This document shows, one piece after another, positions 24,800 through 33,592 of a DNA stretch of 64,000 bases (position 1 is the stretch's first letter; each line of letters begins with the position of its first letter). This DNA comes from Ferrimonas balearica DSM 9799. GTDB taxonomy: Bacteria > Pseudomonadota > Gammaproteobacteria > Enterobacterales > Shewanellaceae. The translations under genes were made by a program, and so were the position numbers. The notes beneath the pieces were generated by a model that made no database searches, was not told where the DNA came from, and saw only the letters and a program-made list of their open reading frames with translations. The DNA lies in the NCBI RefSeq assembly GCF_000148645.1, contig NC_014541.1, positions 1,674,001 to 1,738,000 of the forward strand, given 5' to 3'.

Positions 24800-25093
24800 C
24801 TACACTGGCTCAGATGGGCTGAGCACCACCTTATGCCAAAGCGCGGTAAAGAGGACGACGTAACAGAGCAGGCCGCCAACGGCGATGGCCGGCCAGGGCC
24901 CGTCCGGGTGTTGTTCGGCGCAGAGCAGGCCGGTTAACAGCCCAAGGGTGGCGCCAGCCCGGGCCAACGGTTTGGGCCGGTTAATCCGCAGTGTTTGTTG
25001 GCAGTAAGGGCAGGAAAAGGTGTGGTAGCGCCAGGTCAGCAGGGCGCGCCAGGCCGACAGAGTATGTTGGCAGTGTGGGCATCGTGGAGACAT
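24800..25093 (-). CDS. Small zinc-ribbon membrane protein
   Basis: 97 residues. An N-terminal ribbon with two CxxC pairs, CPHC (5-8) and CPYC (28-31), spaced by 19 residues, is followed by two hydrophobic helices (about 47-60 and 68-88). This layout matches a family of small CxxC-20-CxxC membrane proteins of unknown function. It stands alone. Confidence 0.72.
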   Translation of the reverse strand: MSPRCPHCQHTLSAWRALLTWRYHTFSCPYCQQTLRINRPKPLARAGATLGLLTGLLCAEQHPDGPWPAIAVGGLLCYVVLFTALWHKVVLSPSEPV

Positions 25094-25330
25094 CTCGACA
25101 TCCTTGCTCTGACGGGGGATTAAGTGGTCCCCCTTACCGTGGTTTTAGCACAAGAGACGATCTGCCAGACTGATCCGGGTCAGGGTTTTGTCACGGCCCA
25201 AGGCCGCTGAATCATAACCTGCCGTGATGATCTTGATAGCGTGACATCATTTCCGTTCCCCGGAGCCATCGGGTAGCGTGAGCGGACGCCCGGTTGTGGC
25301 GTTTGATCTTCGTTATTCCAGGAGTTTGCC

Positions 25331-26314
25331 ATGCGTGCGGTGACCTACCACCCCGACCGAGACCAGTTTGTTCTGAGCCATCAACCGATGCCTGCACCGG
25401 GCCCCGGTGAGGTGTTGGTGCGGGTGGAAGCCTGTGGGCTGAACCCGGTGGACGCCAAAATCCACCTCTGGCACGGTCAGGCCCCGGGCATGAGCCGGGA
25501 CTGGGTGCCCGGCCTCGATGTGGCCGGGGAAATTGTGGGCCTGGGCGAGGGCGTTGAGACGTGGAAATTGGGGGACCGGGTGCTGTATCACGGCGACATG
25601 TTCCGCCCCCATGGTGGCTTTGCGGAGTACGCGGTGCACGCGGCAGGAACGCTGCTGCGTCACCCTGCGGTGTCGCCCGCCGTGGCGGCTGCCACCCCCT
25701 GTGCGGGTTGGACCGCCTGGCGAGCCCTGATCGATCGCCTCAAGATCAGCGCACATGACAGCCTGTTCGTTGCCGGTGGCGCTGGCGGCGTGGGCAGCTT
25801 TGCGCTGCAGATCGCCCGGGATTTTGGGGTGGCGACCCGGATTGCTACCTGCTCAGCGGCCAACACCGAGTTTGTTCACCAGGTGGGCGCCACACACGTC
25901 CTCGACTACCAGCGCGACAATGTGTTGGCTGAAGTGCAGGCGATCACCGGTGGCCAGGGCGTCAGTAAAGCACTGGATGCGGTCGGTGGCGATAACGACA
26001 TCCTGGCAGCGTCGGCGCTCGGCTACGAAGGGCAGATGGTGGAGTTGGTGCGCACCGTACGGCCGGAGTCTTATCCGCAGGCCTTTATGTTGGGGCTGGG
26101 ATTCCACCAACTGTCACTGGGGTCAGGCCATCGTAATGGTGCGCGCGGCCAGCGCGAACTGGTGGCCGCCGGCGAAGCGTTTTCCGCCCGGCTGGAAGCC
26201 GGGGCGATCACGGTGCCGCAACTGACGCCGCTGAGTCTGGATTTGGTGCCGGAGGCCCTGATGGCGATGCGGGAGCAGCGCACCGTCGGCAAGTTGGTGC
26301 TGGTCAACGACTGA
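25331..26314 (+). CDS. Zinc-independent MDR-superfamily oxidoreductase (quinone-reductase-like)
   Basis: 327 residues. The N-terminal GroES-like domain has APGPGEVLVRVEACGLNPVDAKIH and GLDVAGEIVGLGEGV; the Rossmann domain carries AGGAGGVGSFALQIARDFG and a DAVGGDND segment. Catalytic zinc ligands (the GHE motif) are absent, as in quinone oxidoreductases and enoyl reductases. It probably reduces quinones or activated double bonds with NAD(P)H. AGGAG lies 6 bp before the ATG. Confidence 0.85.
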   Translation: MRAVTYHPDRDQFVLSHQPMPAPGPGEVLVRVEACGLNPVDAKIHLWHGQAPGMSRDWVPGLDVAGEIVGLGEGVETWKLGDRVLYHGDMFRPHGGFAEYAVHAAGTLLRHPAVSPAVAAATPCAGWTAWRALIDRLKISAHDSLFVAGGAGGVGSFALQIARDFGVATRIATCSAANTEFVHQVGATHVLDYQRDNVLAEVQAITGGQGVSKALDAVGGDNDILAASALGYEGQMVELVRTVRPESYPQAFMLGLGFHQLSLGSGHRNGARGQRELVAAGEAFSARLEAGAITVPQLTPLSLDLVPEALMAMREQRTVGKLVLVND

Positions 26315-26330
26315 CTTGCTAAGGGCGGGG

Positions 26331-26367
26331 TTTCACTGGCACCTTGGAGAGATTGGTGCCAGTGAAA
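26331..26367. promoter_or_regulatory. Perfect 13-bp inverted repeat
   Basis: TTTCACTGGCACC (26331-26343) and GGTGCCAGTGAAA (26355-26367) with an 11-nt spacer, in the 66-bp gap between the oxidoreductase and the membrane-protein gene. No T tract follows. It may terminate or stabilise the upstream mRNA, or occlude the downstream ribosome site AAGGAAA, which starts 3 bp later. Confidence 0.6.
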
Positions 26368-26380
26368 TCAAGGAAATATC

Positions 26381-27424
26381 GTGTCCTCTGACCCGCTAAG
26401 CCCGCAACTGAAAGCCGGCGTCGATGCCGGCATCATCACGCCGCAACAGGCGCAGGCGCTGCAAACACTGTGGCAGGCCGCGCCCGGACAGGCGCCCGCC
26501 CGGTTCGATCTTACCCACCTGCTTTATTACCTCGGCGCCCTGATGGCCATTGGCGCCATGACGGTGTTTCTTGAACTCAGCTGGGACCACTTCGGCGGCT
26601 TTGGCATTCTGGCCCTGACCGGCCTCTATGCCCTGGCGGGCCTGGCGCTTCAACGTCGCTTTGAACGACAGCAACTGATGCTGCCGGCAGGGCTCTCTCT
26701 GGTGTTTGTGGTTTGTCTGACGCCGCTGGCGCTGTATGGCTTTTTGCTTGGTATGGGCTGGTGGCCGGACAAGCCATCATTCCCCGGCCTGTTCCGCTCC
26801 CTCAGCGGGCATTATCTGCTGCTCGAACTGGCCACCATCCTGACCGCCACACTGGCACTGTACTGGCGGCGGGTCCCGTTCCTGTTGATGCCTTTTTCCG
26901 TGGCAGTGTGGTTCCTATCCATGGACATCACTCAGCTCTGGGCCGCCGAGCGCCTGAGCTGGGAAGCACGAGGCCAGATCAGCATGGTGGCCGGTGCGGT
27001 GCTGGTGGCGCTGGCACTCTATGTTGATGGGCGCCAACACCGGTTGACGCCGCCGGGCGACTACGCGTTCTGGCTCTATCTGTTCGGTGTACTGGCCTTT
27101 TGGCTGGGGCTGAGCTCACAGGAGAGCAACAGCGAACTCAGCCGCGCTGTTTATGGTGCCATCAACTTAGCCATGATGTTCGCCGGTGTGCTGCTGAACC
27201 GGCGGGTGTTTACCCTGTTTGGGGCGCTGGGGTTTTGTGGCTATCTCGGTCACCTGGCCTATGACCTGTTCCGCGACAGTTGGTGGTTCCCGCTGGTGTT
27301 AACCCTGCTGGGGCTGGCGGTGGTGCTGCTGGGCGTCCGCTGGCAGAGGCAGGGTCAGCAATGGCGGCAGTCGCTGTTGGCCAGGCTGCCGGAGCGCTGG
27401 CGCCGTTTTCCGCCGTTTAACTGA
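26381..27424 (+). CDS. DUF2157-like multi-helix membrane protein
   Basis: 347 residues starting at GTG 26381 after AAGGAAA. A short soluble N-terminus (LKAGVDAGIITPQQAQALQ, resembling the N-terminal helix pair of DUF2157 proteins) precedes about ten hydrophobic helices, with basic residues at the C-terminus (RLPERWRRFPPFN). No enzymatic motif is visible. The end overlaps the convergent acetyltransferase by 8 bp. The function of the family is unknown. Confidence 0.75.
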   Translation: MSSDPLSPQLKAGVDAGIITPQQAQALQTLWQAAPGQAPARFDLTHLLYYLGALMAIGAMTVFLELSWDHFGGFGILALTGLYALAGLALQRRFERQQLMLPAGLSLVFVVCLTPLALYGFLLGMGWWPDKPSFPGLFRSLSGHYLLLELATILTATLALYWRRVPFLLMPFSVAVWFLSMDITQLWAAERLSWEARGQISMVAGAVLVALALYVDGRQHRLTPPGDYAFWLYLFGVLAFWLGLSSQESNSELSRAVYGAINLAMMFAGVLLNRRVFTLFGALGFCGYLGHLAYDLFRDSWWFPLVLTLLGLAVVLLGVRWQRQGQQWRQSLLARLPERWRRFPPFN

Positions 27425-27932
27425 GAAGGCTGCGCTCAAATCGGCGCACCGCCTCGCTGGCTGGCTCCAGCCGGATCGTGCCGGTTTCCGCAAACCCGAG
27501 CCGGGTCAACAACGCCGCAGATGCGCTATTGTCCGGCGCCGTGATGCCCAACAGGGTGTTGAGTCTCCATTCGGTTTTGGCCCGGTTCAGCACATGCTCG
27601 CAGGCCTCCAGGGCAAAGCCCTGGCGATGGTATTGCGGCAACAGCGCAAAGCCTAAATCGGGGAAGGGCAGGGCATCGCGGTTCAGCAGTCCGCACAGCC
27701 CGATGGGGGCGTGGTCCGGCTTGATGCAGACCACGTAGAGGCCATAGCCATGGGCCTGATAGTGGCTTTGCAGCTGGTTTTCGATGTAGTCGATGGCCTG
27801 GTCCAGGGTGCGGATGCCGCGATCACCGATAAAGCGAAGCCAGCCCTCACTGTTGACCAGAGCAAGAATAAAATCGGCGTCGGCGCGGTGGGCCTCGCGC
27901 AGCACCAGACGTTCGGATTGTTGCATCGTCAA
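27417..27932 (-). CDS. GNAT-family N-acetyltransferase (RimJ-like)
   Basis: 171 residues: ERLVLREAHRADADFILALVN at the N-terminus, YGLYVVCIKPDHAPIGLCGLLNRD in the centre and the acetyl-CoA loop LLPQYHRQGFALEAC, then NSASAALLTRLGF. It resembles RimJ/RimL-type acetyltransferases acting on protein or small-molecule amines; the acceptor is not predictable. Single gene. Confidence 0.85.
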   Translation of the reverse strand: MTMQQSERLVLREAHRADADFILALVNSEGWLRFIGDRGIRTLDQAIDYIENQLQSHYQAHGYGLYVVCIKPDHAPIGLCGLLNRDALPFPDLGFALLPQYHRQGFALEACEHVLNRAKTEWRLNTLLGITAPDNSASAALLTRLGFAETGTIRLEPASEAVRRFERSLLS

Positions 27933-27993
27933 TACCTTGTTTATGGGTCGGGTGATGGCCTGAGTGTGATGGTTGCAACAGTCTTAATAAAGC

Positions 27994-28033
27994 GTTAATT
28001 GACCAGTAGCCAAGGGAAACTTTTTCAATTAAC
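27994..28033. promoter_or_regulatory. Inverted repeat upstream of the Mrp operon
   Basis: GTTAATTGA (27994-28002) and TCAATTAAC (28025-28033) are perfect inverted repeats 22 nt apart. In addition ATTGACC (27998-28004) recurs inverted as GGTCAAT (28045-28051) just before the first gene. The region may be a regulator site or a leader RNA structure. Confidence 0.45.
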
Positions 28034-28068
28034 TTAACACGATAGGTCAATATGTGGTCGAGGGAATG

Positions 28069-28533
28069 ATGCGGCCTTTAGTGAGTCTAGCTCTGTTTTT
28101 GATGTTGCTGTGGTTGTCCAATTCAGGGCATTACGGGCCACTGCTGTTAGGTTTGGGAACGGTCTCAATTGTACTGGTGTTGTGGCTGAGTGCGCGTATG
28201 GGCATGTACGCCAAACCCATGCCGCTTCGCCTCAGTAAACTGCCCCGTTATTGGCTGTGGCTGATGTCGGAAGTGGTGCGCGCCAACATTCAGGTGGTGC
28301 GCCATATCTGGCGTGGCTACCGCTCCATCTCTCCGGGCGTCGCCCGTCTGCCTCTGCCACAAAAGTACGACGTCACCCGCGTGGTGTACGCCAACTCCAT
28401 CACCCTGACCCCCGGTACCGTCACCCTGCGCATTGACGGCGACACCATTGAGGTGCACGCCCTGAACGCCGCATCCCTTGACGAGTTGGCCGAGGGCGAA
28501 ATGAGCCGGCGAGTGCTGGCACTGGAGTCCTGA
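28069..28533 (+). CDS. mrpE: Na+/H+ antiporter subunit E (MrpE/MnhE)
   Basis: 154 residues from the ATG at 28069, whose product (MRPLVSLALFLMLLW) begins as MrpE proteins do; ATG 28066 and GTG 28054 are in-frame alternatives. Two N-terminal helices are followed by PRYWLWLMSEVVRANIQVVR and a soluble C-terminal domain with ANSITLTPGTVTLRIDGD, the MrpE signature. It belongs to the multisubunit cation/proton antiporter encoded by the next eight genes and its stop overlaps the mrpF start. Confidence 0.88.
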   Translation: MRPLVSLALFLMLLWLSNSGHYGPLLLGLGTVSIVLVLWLSARMGMYAKPMPLRLSKLPRYWLWLMSEVVRANIQVVRHIWRGYRSISPGVARLPLPQKYDVTRVVYANSITLTPGTVTLRIDGDTIEVHALNAASLDELAEGEMSRRVLALES

Positions 28534-28796
28534 TGCTGGCAGCGGCGGCGTTAGGCCTGACGGTGGCCATGTTACTGGCCCTGGTGCGAGCGGTGGCGGG
28601 CCCCACCCTGTATGACCGCATCCTTGCGGTAAACCTGTTTGGCACCAAAACGGTGTTGTTGATTGCGGTACTGGGCTTCCTGATGGGGCGCCCGGATTTT
28701 CTCGATATCGCCCTGGTGTACGCGATGATCAACTTTATTGCCATCATCGGCGTGCTGCGTTTCTTTGAGCAGCGCCAGGAGGACAAGGAGTCATGA
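28533..28796 (+). CDS. mrpF: Na+/H+ antiporter subunit F (MrpF/MnhF)
   Basis: 87 residues, three helices, with RAVAGPTLYDRILAVNLFGT, the conserved GP-x-x-x-DR turn of MrpF. Overlaps mrpE (TGATG) and mrpG (ATGA). A small structural subunit of the antiporter. Confidence 0.9.
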   Translation: MLAAAALGLTVAMLLALVRAVAGPTLYDRILAVNLFGTKTVLLIAVLGFLMGRPDFLDIALVYAMINFIAIIGVLRFFEQRQEDKES

Positions 28797-29104
28797 TGGA
28801 CTGGACCTTCTGGTTTGGCAGCGTGCTGTTGTTCTTTGGCACGTTGCTCTGCATCAGCGGCACCGTTGGGGTGCTGCGCTTTCCCGATATCTATACCCGA
28901 CTGCATGCGGCCAGTGTTACCGATTCACTGGGCAGTGGCTGCATCCTGGCCGGTCTGGCGTTCTGGGTCGAAGGGGATTGGCTGGTGCTGGCCAAGCTGT
29001 TCTGGGTCTTTATGTTTTTGATGGTCACCAGCCCGACCGCTGGCCATACCATCGCCCAGGCGGCCCTGACCGGCGGAGTGAAACCCAAGATAGGGTCGGA
29101 GTGA
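28793..29104 (+). CDS. mrpG: Na+/H+ antiporter subunit G (MrpG/MnhG)
   Basis: 103 residues, three helices: GTLLCISGTVGVLRFPDIYTRLHA and SVTDSLGSGC match the MrpG core (G-x-x-R-FPD-x-x-x-R-x-HA). Overlaps mrpF by 4 bp and lies 13 bp before the next gene. Confidence 0.9.
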   Translation: MMDWTFWFGSVLLFFGTLLCISGTVGVLRFPDIYTRLHAASVTDSLGSGCILAGLAFWVEGDWLVLAKLFWVFMFLMVTSPTAGHTIAQAALTGGVKPKIGSE

Positions 29105-29117
29105 GGGATAACGGGAA

Positions 29118-30104
29118 ATGGAGTTTCTGCTTGATATTGTTCTGCTGAGTTTGCTGGCCCTGACCGCACTCGCCATTGTCCGTACCCGTGACCTGTTCGC
29201 CTGCGCCATGCTCACGGGCATCTACAGCCTGTTGTCCGCGTCGTTTTTTGTCTTGATGGACGCAGTGGATGTGGCGTTTACCGAAGCGGCAGTGGGGGCG
29301 GGGATCTCCACCCTGCTGATGCTGGCGGCCCTGACTCTGACCGGGCGCTTTGAAAAACCGCATACCCATCAGGCGCGCCGCGCTATCAGCGTGATTGCCT
29401 TCATCACCTTTCTGATGCTCTACGGCCTCGAAGATATGCCGCGATTCGGTGACCCAAATGCCCCGGCCCAGCGCCACGTGGCGGAGCACTATCTCGAGGA
29501 CGGCTTTGAAGAGGTGGGGGTCCCCAACCTGGTGACCTCCGTGCTGGCCAGTTACCGGGGCTTCGATACCTTCGGTGAAACCGTGGTGGTGTTTACTGCG
29601 GGCATTGGGGTGTTGGCACTGTTGGCCCGTCGTCGCCAGCGTCACCCCAGTAAGGCGCTGAACGATGGCCACCGGATGGAGAACCACCTGATCCTCCGGG
29701 TGGTATCACGTTTTCTTGTGCCCCCGATTCTGCTGTTTGCGCTGTACGTCCAGTTTCACGGTGACTTTGGCCCCGGAGGGGGCTTTCAGGCCGGGGTGAT
29801 CTTCGCCGCTGGGTTGATTCTTTACGCCATGGTGTTTGGCCTCGAAGCGCTGCGCAAAGTGATACCGGAAACGGTGATCCGGGTGCTGGCGGCCTTGGGG
29901 GTGCTGCTTTATGGCAGCGTTGGCATGGTGGCGCTGTTGCAGGGCAAACCTTTCCTCGACTACCGGGCGCTGGCGGATGACAACATCGCGGGCCAGCACC
30001 TGGGTATCTGGCTGGTGGAACTGGGCGTGGGCATTACCGTCGCGGCAGTGATGCTGCTGCTGTTTATGGTGTTTTCCGCCCGTTATGACAGGGGAGCCGA
30101 GTGA
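29118..30104 (+). CDS. Fused MbhD-MbhE-MrpB subunit of the antiporter
   Basis: 328 residues. About 1-80 is the DUF4040/MbhD domain (DLFACAMLTGIYSLLSASFF, DVAFTEAAVGAGISTLLML), 85-175 resembles MbhE (NLVTSVLASYRGFDTFGETVVV) and 185-328 is MrpB (FLVPPILLFALYVQFHGDFG, GPGGGFQAGVIFAAGLIL). In classical Mrp operons the first two domains form the C-terminal part of the large MrpA subunit; here they are joined to MrpB, while the NuoL-like part appears as separate downstream genes. Confidence 0.85.
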   Translation: MEFLLDIVLLSLLALTALAIVRTRDLFACAMLTGIYSLLSASFFVLMDAVDVAFTEAAVGAGISTLLMLAALTLTGRFEKPHTHQARRAISVIAFITFLMLYGLEDMPRFGDPNAPAQRHVAEHYLEDGFEEVGVPNLVTSVLASYRGFDTFGETVVVFTAGIGVLALLARRRQRHPSKALNDGHRMENHLILRVVSRFLVPPILLFALYVQFHGDFGPGGGFQAGVIFAAGLILYAMVFGLEALRKVIPETVIRVLAALGVLLYGSVGMVALLQGKPFLDYRALADDNIAGQHLGIWLVELGVGITVAAVMLLLFMVFSARYDRGAE

Positions 30105-30463
30105 TGATGAGCTGGCTGGCACAATACAACTATTACATCGTGGTGGTGCTGATGATGATTGGGTTTTACATCGTCATCGCCCAGGCCAACCTGATCAAAA
30201 AACTGATGGGGCTGAGCCTGTTCCAGACCTCGGTATTCATTCTTTACATCAGCATGGGCAACGTGGAAGGCGGTACGGCGCCGATTCTCGACCCCGAGTT
30301 CGGTGTGTTCTCCAACCCCTTACCCCACGTTCTTATCCTGACCGCCATTGTTGTCGGCGTGGCCACCACCGCGCTGGGACTGGCGCTGGCGGTGCGGCTG
30401 CATGAAGCCTACGGCACGCTGGAAGAGGACGAGATTCAACAACAGGATGACGGTGCATGTTGA
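30104..30463 (+). CDS. mrpC: Na+/H+ antiporter subunit C (MrpC/MnhC, NuoK-like)
   Basis: 119 residues from the ATG overlapping the previous stop (GTG at 30101 and ATG at 30107 are alternatives). Three helices with GFYIVIAQANLIKKLMGLSL and PLPHVLILTAIVVGVATTAL, the conserved NuoK/MrpC pattern. Overlaps the next gene by 7 bp. Confidence 0.9.
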   Translation: MMSWLAQYNYYIVVVLMMIGFYIVIAQANLIKKLMGLSLFQTSVFILYISMGNVEGGTAPILDPEFGVFSNPLPHVLILTAIVVGVATTALGLALAVRLHEAYGTLEEDEIQQQDDGAC

Positions 30464-31926
30464 GCCATCTGCCCATTCTCCCGGTAATTTTGCCGCTGTT
30501 GGCGGCACCCAGCTGTTTGTTGCTGGGCCGGCCCCGCTTGGCAGCCGGTTTTGCCCTGGCGGTCAGTGCCGCTGTGCTGGCGATGAGCGTACTGCTGTGG
30601 CAGCAGGTTGTCTCAACCGGTGTCTGGAACTACCCGCTGGGTGGCTGGCAGGCCCCTTGGGGCATTGAGTACCGCATCGATGCGGCCAGCGCGATGATGA
30701 TGGTGCTGGTCAGTGCCATGGCGTTTGTCGTCTTGGTGGCGGCACCCACCAGCCTCAGTCGGGAGCTGGCGGATGAACGGCAGACCCCGTTTTACATCCT
30801 CTACCTGTTGGTGCTGGCCGGTTCACTGGGGATTGTGGCCACCGGCGATGCCTTTAACCTGTTTGTGTTTCTCGAGATCAGTTCGCTGGCCACCTACGCG
30901 CTTATCGCCCTGGGCCGTGATCGGCGGGCCCTGTGGGCGGCCTATCAGTACCTGATCCTCGGTACCCTTGGTGCCACCTTTATCCTGATCGGGGTCGGCC
31001 TGCTCTACATGATGACCGGCACGCTCAACATGGCGGACCTGGCCGCGCGCCTGCCCGCGGTGGAGAGCACCCGCACCATCTACACGGCGTTCGTGTTTAT
31101 CCTGGTCGGAGCCTGCCTTAAGTTGGCGCTGTTCCCGTTACACCTTTGGTTGCCCGGCGCTTACGCCTGCGCCCCTTCGGTGGTGTCCGCCTTCCTCGCC
31201 GCCACCGCCACCAAGGTCGCGGTGTATGTGCTGCTGCGGTTTATCTACTCCATCTTCGGGGACTTCTTCAGCTTTACCCACCTGCCATTGCAAACCAGCC
31301 TGTTGGTGCTTGGGGTGCTGGGGGCAATCGCGGCCTCCATCGCCGCCATCTACCAGTTCAGCGTCAAGCGCCTGTTTGCCTACTCCAGTGTGGCTCAGGT
31401 GGGTTACCTGATCATCGGTATCGCCACGGCCAGCGCCACCGGCCTGCTGGCCACGCTGCTGCACCTGGTGAACCACGCCCTGATGAAAGGCGCGCTGTTC
31501 CTGGCATTGGCTGCAGTGGCGTATCAGATGGGCCACACCCGCATGAACCAGTTTGCCGGACTGGGGCGCCGCATGCCCTGGACGATGGCGGCCATTGTGA
31601 TTGGCGGGCTGAGCCTGGTGGGCATTCCCGGTACCGTGGGATTTGTCAGCAAGTGGTATCTGGTGCTGGCCCTGTTTGAGCGCGAATGGTGGCTGGCCGC
31701 GGTGGCGGTATTGGTGGGGTCTCTGCTGGCGTTGATCTACCTGTGGAAGGTGGTGGAGCAGGCCTACTTTGTCGAGGGCGATGGACCCAGCGGCGAAGCA
31801 CCATTGGCAATTCTGCTGCCTACCTGGTTGCTGGTCATCGCCAATATCTACCTCGGTATTGATACCCGCTGGACCATGGGTGCCGCCGAAGCGGCTGTCG
31901 TTGCACTGATGGGGGTTGCGCCATGA
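30457..31926 (+). CDS. mrpD: Na+/H+ antiporter subunit D (MrpD/MnhD), first proton-channel subunit
   Basis: 489 residues, about 14 helices, related to NuoM/N. Hallmarks are FNLFVFLEISSLATYALIAL with its conserved glutamate, GACLKLALFPLHLWLPGAYA with the conserved lysine, ATATKVAVYVLLRF, and YSSVAQVGYLIIG. It translocates protons or cations. Overlaps both neighbours by a few bases. Confidence 0.9.
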   Translation: MLSHLPILPVILPLLAAPSCLLLGRPRLAAGFALAVSAAVLAMSVLLWQQVVSTGVWNYPLGGWQAPWGIEYRIDAASAMMMVLVSAMAFVVLVAAPTSLSRELADERQTPFYILYLLVLAGSLGIVATGDAFNLFVFLEISSLATYALIALGRDRRALWAAYQYLILGTLGATFILIGVGLLYMMTGTLNMADLAARLPAVESTRTIYTAFVFILVGACLKLALFPLHLWLPGAYACAPSVVSAFLAATATKVAVYVLLRFIYSIFGDFFSFTHLPLQTSLLVLGVLGAIAASIAAIYQFSVKRLFAYSSVAQVGYLIIGIATASATGLLATLLHLVNHALMKGALFLALAAVAYQMGHTRMNQFAGLGRRMPWTMAAIVIGGLSLVGIPGTVGFVSKWYLVLALFEREWWLAAVAVLVGSLLALIYLWKVVEQAYFVEGDGPSGEAPLAILLPTWLLVIANIYLGIDTRWTMGAAEAAVVALMGVAP

Positions 31927-33353
31927 TTGAAGTGCTGTTGTTGCCCCTGCTGGTGGCGATGGCCATCGGCCTGACCGGACGCTGGCCAAATCTGCGTGAG
32001 GCGATCTCGCTGCTGGGTGGAGTGGCGTTGTTCGTAATGGTGCTGGGGCTGTACCAATCACCGCCGCAGCCGATTACGCTGGAGGCGCCATTTCCCGGCC
32101 TGACCGTGGGTTTTGCGGCGGAACCCCTTGGTCTGCTGTTTGCCCTGGTGGCCAGCGCACTGTGGCCCATTACCGCGCTGTACGCGGTGGGCTATATGCG
32201 TGGCCATGGTGAAAAGAACCAAACCCGCTTCTTTGCCTGTTTTGCCCTGGCGATGTCGGCGGTCATGGGCATCGCCTTTGCCCAGGATATGCTGACCCTG
32301 TTCTTCTTCTACGAACTGCTGACCCTGGCCACCTATCCGCTGGTCACCCACGCCGGCACCGATGCGGCGCGACAGGGTGGGCGGGTCTATCTCGGTGTCC
32401 TGCTGCTCACCTCCATTGGATTGCTGCTGTTTGCCATGCTGGGCATCTTCCAACAGGCCGGCACTCTCACCTTTACCCCGGGCGGCGTGTTCGGCAGTGG
32501 GCACAGCCCCATCATGCTGAGCGTGCTGCTGGTGATGTTTGTGATGGGGATAGGTAAAGCGGCCATGATGCCGTTCCACCGCTGGTTGCCGGCCGCCATG
32601 GTGGCACCGACGCCGGTCAGCGCCCTGCTGCACGCGGTGGCGGTGGTTAAAGCCGGGGTGTTTACCGTACTCAAAGGGGTGGTCTACCTGTTCGGTCTGG
32701 AGACCGTATCGGGTCTGCCCATCACGCCGTGGCTGCTGGGGCTGGCGGGGTTCTCCATCATCGCCGCCTCGGTGGTGGCGATGCGCCAGGACAACCTGAA
32801 AAAGCGACTGGCGTACTCCACCGTCAGCCAGCTCGGTTACATCACGGCGGCGGCGTTGCTGGCCACGCCGCTGGGCATTGCAGCGGGGGGCCTGCAGATT
32901 GCGGCCCACGCGCTGGGCAAAATCACCCTGTTTTTCTGCGCGGGCGCCATTCTGGTGGCGGCCCACAAGAGCCGCGTCAGCGAGTTGGATGGGTTGGGGC
33001 GGCAGATGCCCTGGACCATGGCCGCCTTCTTTATCGCCAGCCTCAGCATTATTGGTTTGCCGCCCACCGGCGGGGCCTGGGGCAAGTGGCTTCTGCTCAA
33101 TGCCAGTATCGACAGCACCCAATGGATGCTGGTGGCGGTGTTGGCGCTCAGTACCTTATTAAACGTGGCTTACCTGCTGCCCATTCCGGTGCGGGCCTTC
33201 CTTGGCCGCAGCGATGAACCGCAGCATGGCGGCGAGGCGCCCTGGCCGGTGCTGGTGGCGCTGCTGCTGACCGCCATAGGCACCCTGGTGCTGTTCTGGT
33301 TGCCGCAGCCTTTGCTGGCGTTGGGTGAGATGGCAGGGGGAGTTCAGGGATGA
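31923..33353 (+). CDS. Second NuoL/M-like antiporter subunit
   Basis: 476 residues, about 14 helices, paralogous to MrpD. Key segments are LTLFFFYELLTLATYPLVTH with the conserved glutamate, MGIGKAAMMPFHRWLPAAMVAPTPVSALLHAVAVVKAGVF with conserved lysines, and YSTVSQLGYI. It may stand in for the NuoL-like N-terminal half of MrpA. Overlaps the next gene by 4 bp. Confidence 0.85.
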   Translation: MIEVLLLPLLVAMAIGLTGRWPNLREAISLLGGVALFVMVLGLYQSPPQPITLEAPFPGLTVGFAAEPLGLLFALVASALWPITALYAVGYMRGHGEKNQTRFFACFALAMSAVMGIAFAQDMLTLFFFYELLTLATYPLVTHAGTDAARQGGRVYLGVLLLTSIGLLLFAMLGIFQQAGTLTFTPGGVFGSGHSPIMLSVLLVMFVMGIGKAAMMPFHRWLPAAMVAPTPVSALLHAVAVVKAGVFTVLKGVVYLFGLETVSGLPITPWLLGLAGFSIIAASVVAMRQDNLKKRLAYSTVSQLGYITAAALLATPLGIAAGGLQIAAHALGKITLFFCAGAILVAAHKSRVSELDGLGRQMPWTMAAFFIASLSIIGLPPTGGAWGKWLLLNASIDSTQWMLVAVLALSTLLNVAYLLPIPVRAFLGRSDEPQHGGEAPWPVLVALLLTAIGTLVLFWLPQPLLALGEMAGGVQG

Positions 33354-33592
33354 ATCACTGGGGCATGAAACTGTTTTATGGGATTTGCGTCGCCCTGCTG
33401 GCGCTCGATTTTGTGGTCCATCGCCATACCGAACACCCGTGGGAAACCCTGTTGGGCTTCTACCCGCTGTATGGCTTTGTGGGCTGCGTGGTGCTGGTGT
33501 TGCTGGCTAAGGTGATGCGCAAGGTGGTGATGCGTCCGGAGGACTATTACGACCGACTGGAAGGCCGTGAGGGGGAGAACCGTGATGATTGA
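33350..33592 (+). CDS. Small two-helix membrane protein of the antiporter operon
   Basis: 80 residues: helices at about 7-20 and 35-54, then a charged tail (RKVVMRPEDYYDRLEGREG). It is embedded between two antiporter subunit genes with overlaps on both sides (4 and 8 bp), so it is probably an accessory subunit. I recognise no named family, but such small proteins occur in Mrp-like clusters that contain three NuoL/M/N-type subunits. Confidence 0.72.
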   Translation: MNHWGMKLFYGICVALLALDFVVHRHTEHPWETLLGFYPLYGFVGCVVLVLLAKVMRKVVMRPEDYYDRLEGREGENRDD

